Assembly (NCBI GenBank): GCA_007570915.1
Contig: RKSK01000157.1
Coordinates: 1-6,046 of the forward strand
Length of the DNA stretch: 6,046 nucleotides
Direction: 5' to 3'
Source: Cenarchaeum sp.
Lineage (GTDB): Archaea > Thermoproteota > Nitrososphaeria > Nitrososphaerales > Nitrosopumilaceae
Part shown: piece by piece, positions 1 through 5,687 of the stretch
Layout: each line of letters starts with the position of its first letter
How positions within the stretch are numbered: position 1 is the stretch's first letter
Made by a program: the position numbers and the translations under genes
Notes under the pieces: model-generated
Seen by the model: the letters and a program-made list of their open reading frames with translations, nothing else
What the model was told of the DNA's origin: nothing
Database searches by the model: none

Positions 1-153
1 GGCGTGCGGTACGCCACGGTCTTTGACGCGAGCTCGAAATGGAGGCTCGGCGAGAGGATAAGGTTCCACAGGGTCGGCTCGGGCAACGCCATACGGACCG
101 ACGAGAACAGGGTAGAGTATGACCACCTCGGCATGCTCCCCGAGATGGAATGA
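1..153 (+). CDS. 3' end of an unrecognised protein (partial)
   Basis: The first frame is open from base 1 and stops with TGA at 151-153, giving the last 50 residues of a protein that starts outside the window. The visible part alternates hydrophobic and charged residues and reads like a folded, beta-rich domain (for example RYATVFDASSKW and RIRFHRVGSGNAIR), ending in the acidic tail LPEME. I do not recognise a family and see no catalytic or metal-binding motif. The stop codon overlaps the start of the next small gene (ATGA at 150-153), which suggests translational coupling of the two. The amino-acid composition is balanced, unlike the Arg/Ala/Pro-rich antisense frames of this GC-rich DNA, so I think it is a real gene end. 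Confidence 0.6.
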   Translation, partial: GVRYATVFDASSKWRLGERIRFHRVGSGNAIRTDENRVEYDHLGMLPEME

Positions 154-254
154 GGATCGAGTGCGCCTCGTGCGGCGCGGACCTCTCCTCGGGGCAGGTC
201 ATCTGCGCTGGCCGCCTCTGCGTCGCGTGCTATGAGAGGCCCCGCAAGGCCTAG
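150..254 (+). CDS. 34-residue CxxC zinc-binding microprotein
   Basis: A short frame starts with ATG at 150, overlapping the upstream stop as ATGA, and ends with TAG at 252-254. The 34-residue product has five cysteines: C5 and C8 (CASC), C19, and C24 and C27 (CVAC). This is the CxxC-x15-CxxC layout of a minimal zinc ribbon, with basic residues at the C-terminus (RPRK). A chance frame would rarely place two CxxC pairs in 34 codons, and the 4-base overlap implies co-translation with the preceding gene. Its stop shares the palindrome CTAG (251-254) with the stop of the converging UbiD gene. Its function is unknown: nucleic-acid binding or a protein partner of the upstream product are both possible. 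It is short enough to be missed by standard gene callers. Confidence 0.6.
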   Translation: MRIECASCGADLSSGQVICAGRLCVACYERPRKA

Positions 255-1561
255 CCGAGGCCCGGGATTTTTGCGATCTCAAACCCCTCCGGCCTCTTTG
301 AGGGCGGGCGCGTCGCGTCGATGCCGAGCTTTGCGGTCCGCAGCCTGGCCTGGTCGCTTGACGGGTCCAGGCTCGAGCCGCGCACGTTCCGTACCACGCG
401 CAGGTCGCGGTCCGCCTGGAAGCGCGTGGCCATGGCGTACTCGACGGACTCGGCCGAGTTCACGTCAATGTCGTCGTCGACGACTGTCACCTGCTTGAGC
501 GAGCGGTGCGCGGCGAACGCCTCGTCGATCACCCTCTTCACGCTGGTAGAGCGAGACCTCCTGATCGCGACTGCCGCATGCAGCCAGTTGCACCCCCCGC
601 CCGTGAGCGAGACGGCGCGCACCGCGGACGGGAACGCCGCGCGAAGGCGCCCGTCGACCTTTGACTCGGCGGGCATTCCCATGAGCAGGCGGTGCTCGCC
701 GTACCCCGAGAGTATGTCGTGGAATATCGCCGAGTCGCGGTGCCATATGCGGTCGACCTCGAGGACCGGCTGCCTCCTCTTGTGGTCGTACGTGCGCAGC
801 ATCTCGACCATCCACTCCTCGCGCGTGACGTCCTGCAGTATGCGGCCCTCTATGACAACCTCGGCGTGCGACGGCACCTCCAGGCCGGACCCTTCCAGGC
901 GCGACAGCTCGAGGCCTCCGCGCATCAGCGCGTTGGCCATCTTGAGCTCCGCGACGCCCCACTCGGCCTGGTAGGCGCCGGCTATGAGGACCGCTGGGTG
1001 GACGCCGACGGTGACTGCCACGCGCAGGTCCTCGCCGTGGCCGCGCGCGTCGGCAAAGCACCTGTCGAGGTGGCGGCCCTCGACCATGCGGATCGACGCG
1101 CGCCGCGCCGAGAAGGGCATTATCCTGTGAAACGACATGTTCTGCTCTCCGGTCTCCGGGTTTTTCGCGTGGACCGTCGAGGCGGTGATGAACGGCCCCG
1201 GCTCCTTGGCAAAGTGCCTTACGACGGGCAGGGCCGAGAGGGAGCGCGCAGAGTTTTTCGCAAAGGGCGGCGCGCGGGCCGAGGCGCGAGGGGCGCGGGC
1301 CGCGCGCGAGGCGGCAAATACCCTCCTGTGTATCGAGCCCCCGCCTGAGCCGATGGCCAGCGCAAAGCGCGCGCGCGTCCCGACGAGGTTTGAGACCAGG
1401 CGCAGGCGGCTCCCCCTGACCCTCTCAAAGAGCGCCGCCTCCGAGCCCTCGAGGCGGGCCGTCTCGGCGGCGGCCTCGTGCCTGGCCGAGACCGGCCCCG
1501 CAAACCGCCGCAGCTCGCGCGCCGCGCGCAGCTGCGAGAGGTACGACCGCAGGTCCTGCAC
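251..1561 (-). CDS. UbiD-family prenylated-FMN-dependent decarboxylase
   Basis: This 436-residue protein has the UbiD fold along most of its length. UbiD enzymes (de)carboxylate unsaturated acids using prenylated FMN made by UbiX. Compared from memory with fungal Fdc1 (N168, R173, H191, E233, E277, E282), the equivalents here are N141 and R146 (NMSFHR), H164, E205 (AELKMA), and E248 and E253 (EEWMVE). The N-R, R-H and E-E spacings are the same, so cofactor, metal and acid-base residues all appear intact. Other family marks are HAEVVIEG near 232 and SLTGGGCNWLHAAVAI near 318-333. Archaea use a UbiD homologue of similar size, anhydromevalonate phosphate decarboxylase, in isoprenoid synthesis; that is a likely role here but is inferred. 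GTG is the start: it shares its G with the upstream TAG stop (TAGTG), and a GGAG at 1570-1573 lies 8 bases ahead. Confidence 0.9.
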   Translation of the reverse strand: MQDLRSYLSQLRAARELRRFAGPVSARHEAAAETARLEGSEAALFERVRGSRLRLVSNLVGTRARFALAIGSGGGSIHRRVFAASRAARAPRASARAPPFAKNSARSLSALPVVRHFAKEPGPFITASTVHAKNPETGEQNMSFHRIMPFSARRASIRMVEGRHLDRCFADARGHGEDLRVAVTVGVHPAVLIAGAYQAEWGVAELKMANALMRGGLELSRLEGSGLEVPSHAEVVIEGRILQDVTREEWMVEMLRTYDHKRRQPVLEVDRIWHRDSAIFHDILSGYGEHRLLMGMPAESKVDGRLRAAFPSAVRAVSLTGGGCNWLHAAVAIRRSRSTSVKRVIDEAFAAHRSLKQVTVVDDDIDVNSAESVEYAMATRFQADRDLRVVRNVRGSSLDPSSDQARLRTAKLGIDATRPPSKRPEGFEIAKIPGLG

Positions 1562-1890
1562 TATACCATCTCCATGACGCGCCCCATGATCGCGCGCGAG
1601 GCCTCGGGCGGCACCTCGCCGGCCGAGGACGTGACGGCGGCGATCCCGCGCGTGCGGCTGGCCACCGTCTCGGCGACGAGCCTCAAAAAGAGCGAGCCCT
1701 CCCTGGCCGGTATCACCGGCGTCGTCACCGGCGCCTGCGCGGAGTGCATGGACACGGTCATCGGGCCAATCCTCGCGGCGTCCCCCTCGTGGACCGAGAC
1801 GAACGCGCCATTCTCAAAGGCCGTCACGCGCACGAGAAACCTGCGCCCGGCGGCCTCGACCGCGGACTCTGAGTGGCCCGGCGCGCCCAA
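1561..1890 (-). CDS. small conserved protein, possibly proteasome assembly chaperone 4-like
   Basis: This is a 109-residue product if translation begins at TTG (1888-1890), 5 bases after the zinc-ribbon gene stops. No ATG or GTG in this frame lies nearer the upstream gene; GTG codons at residues 20 and 22 are alternatives but would cut off the first strand. The pattern is beta strands (RRFLVRVTAFEN, GAFVSVHEG, PMTVSMHS), then a Ser/Leu helix (SLFLRLVAETVASRT), a strand (GIAAVTSS) and a final helix (RAIMGRVMEM). That order, with a loop before a leucine-rich helix and a short strand, reminds me of the Poc4/PAC4 fold of proteasome assembly chaperones. I cannot confirm this, and a generic name is safer. 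It is the middle gene of an operon and its TAG overlaps the GTG of the UbiD gene by one base. Confidence 0.72.
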   Translation of the reverse strand: MGAPGHSESAVEAAGRRFLVRVTAFENGAFVSVHEGDAARIGPMTVSMHSAQAPVTTPVIPAREGSLFLRLVAETVASRTRGIAAVTSSAGEVPPEASRAIMGRVMEMV

Positions 1891-1895
1891 GGCGC

Positions 1896-2129
1896 CTATG
1901 CCTTTATCTCGGGCGCCTCGGCGCCGGCCTTGACGCGCGCGCGCAGCTTTGCCTTGTACTTGAGGTTCCTGGGCTTTGTGCGCAGGCGGTAGCCGCAGCA
2001 GGGGCACCAGAGGCCGTCCCACTTTATGAATATCTCGCATATCTGGCACCTGCGCTGCCCCGTCGCGTAGCGTCCGCTCCCGACGGGCTTTTGCGCCTTG
2101 TACCTTATGCAGATTCCCTTGCACGTCAT
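1896..2129 (-). CDS. thaumarchaeal-type zinc-ribbon protein
   Basis: This 77-residue basic protein has seven cysteines. C28-x2-C31 (CQIC) and C42-x2-C45 (CPCC) form a zinc ribbon with ten residues between the pairs; C3 and C7 (MTCKGIC) may add a second site. The core IFIKWDGLWCPCCGYRLRTK, followed by the Lys/Arg-rich segment NLKYKAKLRARVK, suggests binding to nucleic acid or the ribosome. I recall near-identical short proteins as conserved hypotheticals of Nitrososphaerota, so it is my main taxonomic clue. The reading frame continues upstream, but ATG at 2127-2129 is chosen because a TATA box is centred 27 bases before it and the family begins at this Met. It leads a three-gene operon with the chaperone-like protein and the UbiD decarboxylase. 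Its exact function is unknown. Confidence 0.9.
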   Translation of the reverse strand: MTCKGICIRYKAQKPVGSGRYATGQRRCQICEIFIKWDGLWCPCCGYRLRTKPRNLKYKAKLRARVKAGAEAPEIKA

Positions 2130-2150
2130 CTGCTTGGATTGGGGGGTCGA

Positions 2151-2160
2151 AAGTATATAA
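2151..2160 (-). promoter_or_regulatory. TATA box of the zinc-ribbon/UbiD operon
   Basis: The minus strand reads TTATATACTT here. The box TTATATAC (2153-2160) is centred about 27.5 bases before the ATG at 2129, the distance expected between an archaeal TATA box and the transcription start. The mRNA therefore probably begins at or within a base or two of the start codon (leaderless). It is the clearest AT-rich patch in the surrounding GC-rich DNA. Confidence 0.75.
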
Positions 2161-2323
2161 GGATAGATCGGGCTGCCCCGCCCCCGGCGGCGGCCCACGG
2201 CTAGGATCTTGCAAGGATCGCGCGCCGTGGCGCCCACGGACCCAACATTTTGGCCGCATTGCCGCAAATATTGCACAAAAGTGGCCCACAACCTGCGATA
2301 ATTTCATGCGCTCCTGGGCGCGC
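2161..2323. other. intergenic region with a short hairpin
   Basis: This stretch separates the operon promoter from the 3' end of the DUF192 gene. It contains a perfect 6-bp stem CCGTGG/CCACGG with a 3-base loop (2225-2239) and a repeated CCCACGG (2193-2199 and 2233-2239), and it is locally AT-richer near 2246-2305. I see no credible small gene. It may hold the 3' untranslated region or terminator of the DUF192 transcript, but there is no strong T-tract. Confidence 0.35.
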
Positions 2324-2815
2324 CTAGACGGAGACGACCTCGAGGAGGGAACCGGGGCCCACGCCGTGCGCCTCGGCAAAGCCGGCCGTCGCCTCGAGGA
2401 CGTACACGGCCTCGACCGGCGGGGCGATCGAGACGCACGTGGCCGCCTCCAGCGCGCTCTGGCAGGGGGCGACGCCGAGCTCGGCGTGGACGAGGAGGCC
2501 GTCGGCGTCAAACCACATCATGTCGAGGGCAAACTGCATGTTCATCATCCACAGCGAGTGGCGCGCCGGCGTGTCAAAGACAAAGAGCATCCCCTCGTCA
2601 AGGGGCAGGGGGTCCTGGAACATCAGCCCGCGCGTCCGCAGCGGCGGCGTGTCGGCGACCTGGACCCCAAAGAGCTCCCCGTCGAGGCGCACCGTCCCGC
2701 GCGGAAACTCGGCGATGTCGACCTTGTGGTCGGCGGGTATGCTGATGATGCCGGCCACGCCTATGATGACGGCGGCGGCGGTCACTGGCACGAGAACCTG
2801 CGATCGGCTTGCCAT
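2324..2815 (-). CDS. DUF192 (UPF0127) family protein with N-terminal membrane anchor
   Basis: This 163-residue protein begins with a short polar stretch and one hydrophobic segment (about residues 7-26, VLVPVTAAAVIIGVAGIISI), a signal anchor that would place the rest outside the membrane. The remainder matches the DUF192 signature blocks in order: RTRGLMFQDPLP (61-72) with EGMLFVFD (74-81), HSLWMMNMQFALDMMWFDADG (86-106, the usual H-x2-WM-x-N-x3-PLD block with Ala in place of Pro), and VLEATAGFAEAHGVGPGS (139-156). Cysteines C118 and C127 could form a disulphide outside the cell. The biochemical function of DUF192 is not known; it is a small beta-barrel domain common in exported bacterial and archaeal proteins. 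A TATA-like box 30 bases before the ATG suggests its own promoter, separate from the gene 52 bases upstream. Confidence 0.88.
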   Translation of the reverse strand: MASRSQVLVPVTAAAVIIGVAGIISIPADHKVDIAEFPRGTVRLDGELFGVQVADTPPLRTRGLMFQDPLPLDEGMLFVFDTPARHSLWMMNMQFALDMMWFDADGLLVHAELGVAPCQSALEAATCVSIAPPVEAVYVLEATAGFAEAHGVGPGSLLEVVSV

Positions 2816-2842
2816 GCGGGCCGCGCGCGCGGGACCGCCTGC

Positions 2843-2848
2843 TTTAAA
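2843..2848 (-). promoter_or_regulatory. TATA-like box of the DUF192 gene
   Basis: TTTAAA on the minus strand is centred about 30 bases before the ATG at 2815, predicting a leaderless transcript or a leader of only a few bases. It lies in the 52-base gap after the upstream gene, so the DUF192 gene is likely transcribed on its own. Confidence 0.55.
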
Positions 2849-2867
2849 CCCTATAGCGGCGGGCCGC

Positions 2868-3212
2868 CTAGAGGCGCCCCACCGAGCCCAGCGTGTCAGA
2901 GACCTCCCTGACGCCCCTGCCGACGTCGCCTATCGTCGCGCCGTTGTACTTTGTGTCAAGGTAGCGGCCCGCGAGTATCATGGGCGCGCCCACGGCGACC
3001 GTCACGCCGGTGGGCTCGGGTATCCAGAGCATGATAAAGCCGGCCTTTTGGAGCTTTTTGCCCGGCGCCGGCGCCCTCTGGAGGGCCCCGAGCGAGCGCG
3101 ACGTGCCCCCGTCGCCCATGCGCGCGATCTCCGAGTAGAGGCCCGCGCGCCGGCGCGCCGAGGAGGCCGAGGAGCGCAGCCTCTCGAGGCGGGCCTTGAG
3201 CGGGTCGTCCAT
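2868..3212 (-). CDS. conserved-looking hypothetical protein with one hydrophobic segment
   Basis: I do not recognise a family for this 114-residue protein. The N-terminal half is basic and helical (KARLERLRSSASSARRRAG, residues 7-25), followed by a flexible Gly/Ser/Pro stretch (33-52). A hydrophobic region (about 57-82) is interrupted by PEPTG (65-69), so it may be a hairpin or a short membrane-associated helix pair rather than one clean span. The tail RYLDTKYNGATIGDVGRGV is polar and probably cytoplasmic or surface-exposed. It is the first minus-strand gene left of a divergent promoter region shared with the MntR-like regulator. The ATG at 3212 is supported by a weak TATA-like box 27-28 bases upstream. 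The varied composition, unlike the antisense frames, supports a real gene. Confidence 0.72.
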   Translation of the reverse strand: MDDPLKARLERLRSSASSARRRAGLYSEIARMGDGGTSRSLGALQRAPAPGKKLQKAGFIMLWIPEPTGVTVAVGAPMILAGRYLDTKYNGATIGDVGRGVREVSDTLGSVGRL

Positions 3213-3235
3213 GCCGCGCGGGGGTCGCGGGCCAC

Positions 3236-3243
3236 ATAGTTAA
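3236..3243 (-). promoter_or_regulatory. weak TATA-like box of the 114-residue protein gene
   Basis: TTAACTAT on the minus strand is centred 27.5 bases before the ATG at 3212, the same spacing as the clearer boxes in this window. The match to a TATA consensus is poor, but it is the only AT-rich patch at that position. Confidence 0.45.
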
Positions 3244-3302
3244 GGCTGGGTGATCGCCCCGCTCTACCCGCGGGTCAAGATTTGGTGACAAGGGCCGGCG
3301 CG

Positions 3303-3331
3303 CCGCCCAAAAGCGCTAAATTGCGGGGCGG
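3303..3331. promoter_or_regulatory. promoter of the MntR-like gene with a flanking inverted repeat
   Basis: A TATA-like box CTAAATT (3316-3322) is centred 27 bases before the GTG at 3346, fitting a leaderless + strand transcript. It is bracketed by the inverted repeat CCGCCC (3303-3308) and GGGCGG (3326-3331), centred on 3317. A dimeric repressor bound there would block TBP, so it is a candidate autoregulatory operator of the downstream metalloregulator. The arms are pure GC in GC-rich DNA, so chance is a real alternative for the repeat; the box itself is more secure. Confidence 0.45.
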
Positions 3332-3345
3332 CAGGCGCGGCGCGC

Positions 3346-3810
3346 GTGGCCAGGGGGCGCAGCAAGAGGCTAGAGTCGATCCGGACCGTGAACAGGGGCC
3401 AAAAGCCCCGCATAACCGAGCGCATGGAGGACTGCCTCGAGGTCATACTCGAGCTCGTCGAGTTCAAGGGGTACGCCACGACGATCGACGTCTCGCGGTA
3501 CATGAGCGTGAGCGCGCCGAGCGCGACGGGCATGATACGCCGCCTCGACGCCATGGGCCTGCTCCGCCACGAAAAGTACCGCGGCATCGACCTCACGCCG
3601 CGGGGCCGCAGGCTCGCCGAGGGCATACGCCAAAAGCACGGCACGCTCGTAGAGTTTTTCGGCATGCTCGGCATCGACGCCCGGACCGCAAACGCCGACG
3701 CCGAGGGCGCCGAGCACCACCTCAACCCAAAGACGGCGCGGCGCCTGCGCAAGTTCGTGACCTACCTGCGCGCCAACCCCAGGGTCGTCAGGGACTTTAG
3801 GCGCTCCTGA
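3346..3810 (+). CDS. DtxR/MntR-family metal-dependent transcriptional regulator
   Basis: This 154-residue protein senses Mn(II) or Fe(II) and would bind DNA as a dimer to control metal uptake or storage genes. After a basic extension (1-24), a winged helix-turn-helix spans about 25-90, with recognition-helix region SVSAPSATGMIRRLDAMGLL and wing HEKYRGIDLTPRG. A helical dimerisation domain follows (about 91-150). All six Bacillus subtilis MntR metal ligands (D8, E11, H77, E99, E102, H103) have counterparts with the same spacing: D29, E32, H98, E120, E123, H124 (EGAEHH). The DtxR-type Met and Cys are absent, which favours a manganese sensor. There is no C-terminal SH3-like domain, as in MntR. 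GTG is the start, supported by a TATA-like box 27 bases upstream and the basic residues following it. It converges on the ATPase gene with a 14-base overlap. No target gene is adjacent. Confidence 0.92.
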   Translation: MARGRSKRLESIRTVNRGQKPRITERMEDCLEVILELVEFKGYATTIDVSRYMSVSAPSATGMIRRLDAMGLLRHEKYRGIDLTPRGRRLAEGIRQKHGTLVEFFGMLGIDARTANADAEGAEHHLNPKTARRLRKFVTYLRANPRVVRDFRRS

Positions 3811-5629
3811 TGTCGACGCGCACGCTTCCCTCGGCGAGGCCGCGCGCCACCTCGCGGCCGCCGCCGGAGTGGCGCGGTATGCGGATGCGGCCCTTGTGGT
3901 CCACGCGCGAGCGCGCGGCCTGCTCGCCGCCGACGTAGATCTCGGCGTGGTCGCCGGCGTGGCCGCGCGCGACCTCCAGGAGCAGGAACGCGCGCGACTC
4001 GCGGACCTCGAACGAGACGCCCTCGGCGGCCTGCCCCCCGCGCGCGGCGCCCCCGCCGCCGCCCCGCGCGCCGGCGGCCTCGACGACGTCAATGTGGACG
4101 CGCAGCTCGCGCTCTAGGGCAGAGATGTTCGAGCCGCCGCGCCCTATGATCGGCGCAATGTTGCCCTTTGAGACGGCTACTCGCACGCTGCCCGGCGAGA
4201 CGACCTCGACTTGGGGGTCGTGGTCAAACCTGCGCATGACCTCGCGCACGCGCTCGCACGCGAGGTGGTCCACGCCGGTGGGCTCGGAGCCGCCCTCGAC
4301 GGGGACTATCATGTTCTCCTCGCCAAACGCGTATATCTCGTGCGAGAGCTCGCCGGTGGACAGGTCGTGGACCTCTATCACTGGCCGCGCGAGGTCCTGC
4401 TCGGTCATGCCCGAGGGCACCTTGACGCGCAGGGCCAGCGTGTAGACGGTTCCCACGCGGCCCCCCTCGACGAACGCCACGGTGTCTAGCACGTGCGGTA
4501 TGATCCCGAGCTCGACCTTGCCGATGAACCTCTGGATCGCGTCGATCGGCGAGCTCGCGTGGACGACCCCGAGCATGCCGACGCCAGCCAGGCGCAGGTC
4601 TGCAAACACCTCAAAGTCCTCGCGCCGCCTCACCTCGTCGAATATCGTATAGTCCGGCCTCACCAGCAGCAGCACGTCCGCCGAGTTTGCAAAGTCGCCG
4701 TCGAGCCGCGAGTACTGCGTGATGCCCCCGTCGACCTGGAGGTCGCGCGGGGACTCGAAGGTCTTGACCGTCTTGCCGGCGGCGTGGTAGTGGTTTGCCA
4801 GCGCCGAGGCGAGCGTCGACTTGCCCGAGCCGGGCGCGCCGGCGACGAGTATGCCCTCGGCGCCGCCTGCGAGGCGCTCGCGCAGCGCGTCGGGCATGTC
4901 ATAGTCTTCCAGCGAGAGCGCGACGGTCGGGTGTACTATGGTTATCTCCGAGGCCTCCGAGAACGGCCTGAACGTCGCCGCAATCCTGTACGAGCCGTGC
5001 TGGACGACGAGCGCGCCGGGCAGCGAGATGTCCGGGCTCGACGACGCGGCGAGGCCCTCGACGTCCGAGAGCGCGCGCCTCATGTCGTCTCGCGAGAGCG
5101 GCCCGTCGGCGACGTCGACTAGGGAGACCTCGCCTGGCCTGCCCCTCTTTGCCCTCGGCGGCAGGCCCTCCTTGAGGTGGACGCTCATCGTCGTCCCGTC
5201 AAAGTAGCGCAAAAACCACGGCTCGGCGCCCCGCTCGCGAGGCCGGCACCTCCGCACGGGGACGCCGGCGGCCTCGGCGGCGAGCTCGTGCGCGCGGCTC
5301 GCCGTGCACAGCGTCGCGCCGGACTCGAGGGCAATCCTGCGCACGATCGCCGCGACTGCGGCCGCGTCGGGCGCCCCGCCCTCGCCGCGCGGCGCGCCCT
5401 CGCCGACGACCCTGATCGACGCGCCGGCCTCGGCGGCCCCGCGCTGTATGGAGGCGATCTCGGCGAGGCCGCGCTCGGCCCGCGAGTCGCCGGAGGCGGC
5501 CATGGCGTGGAGCTCGTCGATGACGGCCGCCGGCAGGATTAGGCCCGAGCCGCGCAGCTCGCCGGACTCTAGGAGGCGCCCGACCTCGCCGCTTGCCATG
5601 GCGCCCGAGTCGGCGACGACCTTTAGCAT
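3797..5629 (-). CDS. PIN domain-ATPase-KH domain protein (archaeal PINA-like)
   Basis: This 610-residue protein (618 if the ATG at 5653 is used) has three domains. An N-terminal PIN domain has acidic residues D7, E39 and D88, but the usual fourth Asp (T-x-D) is S111 (CTAS). The central VirB11/PilT-type secretion-ATPase domain has Walker A GAPGSGKST (264-272), Walker B IFDE (D331, E332) and a His box GVVHASSP (H357). A KH domain with IIGRGGSN (GRGG at 496-499) follows; a Gly-rich linker (about 519-532) leads to a beta-rich tail with KGRIRIPRHSGGG. Sulfolobus PINA, with PIN, ATPase and KH parts, is a hexameric motor that moves Holliday junctions, so a DNA-processing role is likely though inferred. 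The start at 5629 is preferred because the TATA box lies 27.5 bases before it and overlaps the codons upstream, and because PIN domains usually begin directly with a strand like LKVVADS. Confidence 0.9.
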   Translation of the reverse strand: MLKVVADSGAMASGEVGRLLESGELRGSGLILPAAVIDELHAMAASGDSRAERGLAEIASIQRGAAEAGASIRVVGEGAPRGEGGAPDAAAVAAIVRRIALESGATLCTASRAHELAAEAAGVPVRRCRPRERGAEPWFLRYFDGTTMSVHLKEGLPPRAKRGRPGEVSLVDVADGPLSRDDMRRALSDVEGLAASSSPDISLPGALVVQHGSYRIAATFRPFSEASEITIVHPTVALSLEDYDMPDALRERLAGGAEGILVAGAPGSGKSTLASALANHYHAAGKTVKTFESPRDLQVDGGITQYSRLDGDFANSADVLLLVRPDYTIFDEVRRREDFEVFADLRLAGVGMLGVVHASSPIDAIQRFIGKVELGIIPHVLDTVAFVEGGRVGTVYTLALRVKVPSGMTEQDLARPVIEVHDLSTGELSHEIYAFGEENMIVPVEGGSEPTGVDHLACERVREVMRRFDHDPQVEVVSPGSVRVAVSKGNIAPIIGRGGSNISALERELRVHIDVVEAAGARGGGGGAARGGQAAEGVSFEVRESRAFLLLEVARGHAGDHAEIYVGGEQAARSRVDHKGRIRIPRHSGGGREVARGLAEGSVRVDIRSA

Positions 5630-5652
5630 CGGCGGCGCGGCCGCCTTTGGCA

Positions 5653-5661
5653 TTTTATAAC
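5653..5661 (-). promoter_or_regulatory. TATA box of the PIN-ATPase-KH gene
   Basis: The minus strand reads GTTATAAAA. The core TTATAAAA (5653-5660) is centred 27.5 bases before the ATG at 5629 and directly abuts the alternative ATG at 5653. A box in this position would start transcription near 5629, so the longer reading could not be translated from this promoter. The core TTATAA is its own reverse complement, so it could also fire toward the + strand, starting near 5684. Confidence 0.65.
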
Positions 5662-5687
5662 TTAATGGCGCCGCATGGCCGCCGCAC

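Noticed and set aside
321..1577. Long open frames on the + strand opposite the UbiD gene
   Set aside because: They are shadows of the real gene caused by GC-rich third positions; their products are Arg/Ser/Ala-rich with no family pattern, while the minus frame has a complete UbiD active site.
2130..2291. 54-residue N-terminal extension of the zinc-ribbon protein
   Set aside because: It would cross the operon's TATA box, and the extra residues do not look conserved. The ATG at 2129 is the natural start.
1891..2511. Upstream extension of the frame that contains the chaperone-like protein
   Set aside because: It overlaps the zinc-ribbon gene and the end of the DUF192 gene in another frame, and its residues are low-complexity Arg/Ser/Pro. 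The gene is taken to start at the TTG at 1890.
3270..3296. Imperfect repeated CTTGTCAC/CTTGACCC on the minus strand as a regulator site
   Set aside because: The two copies match only partly and their spacing does not suit a palindromic operator, so they are not listed.
4120..4140. GTTCGA resembling a tRNA T-loop
   Set aside because: It is inside the ATPase gene, where it encodes the conserved KH motif region, and no cloverleaf surrounds it.
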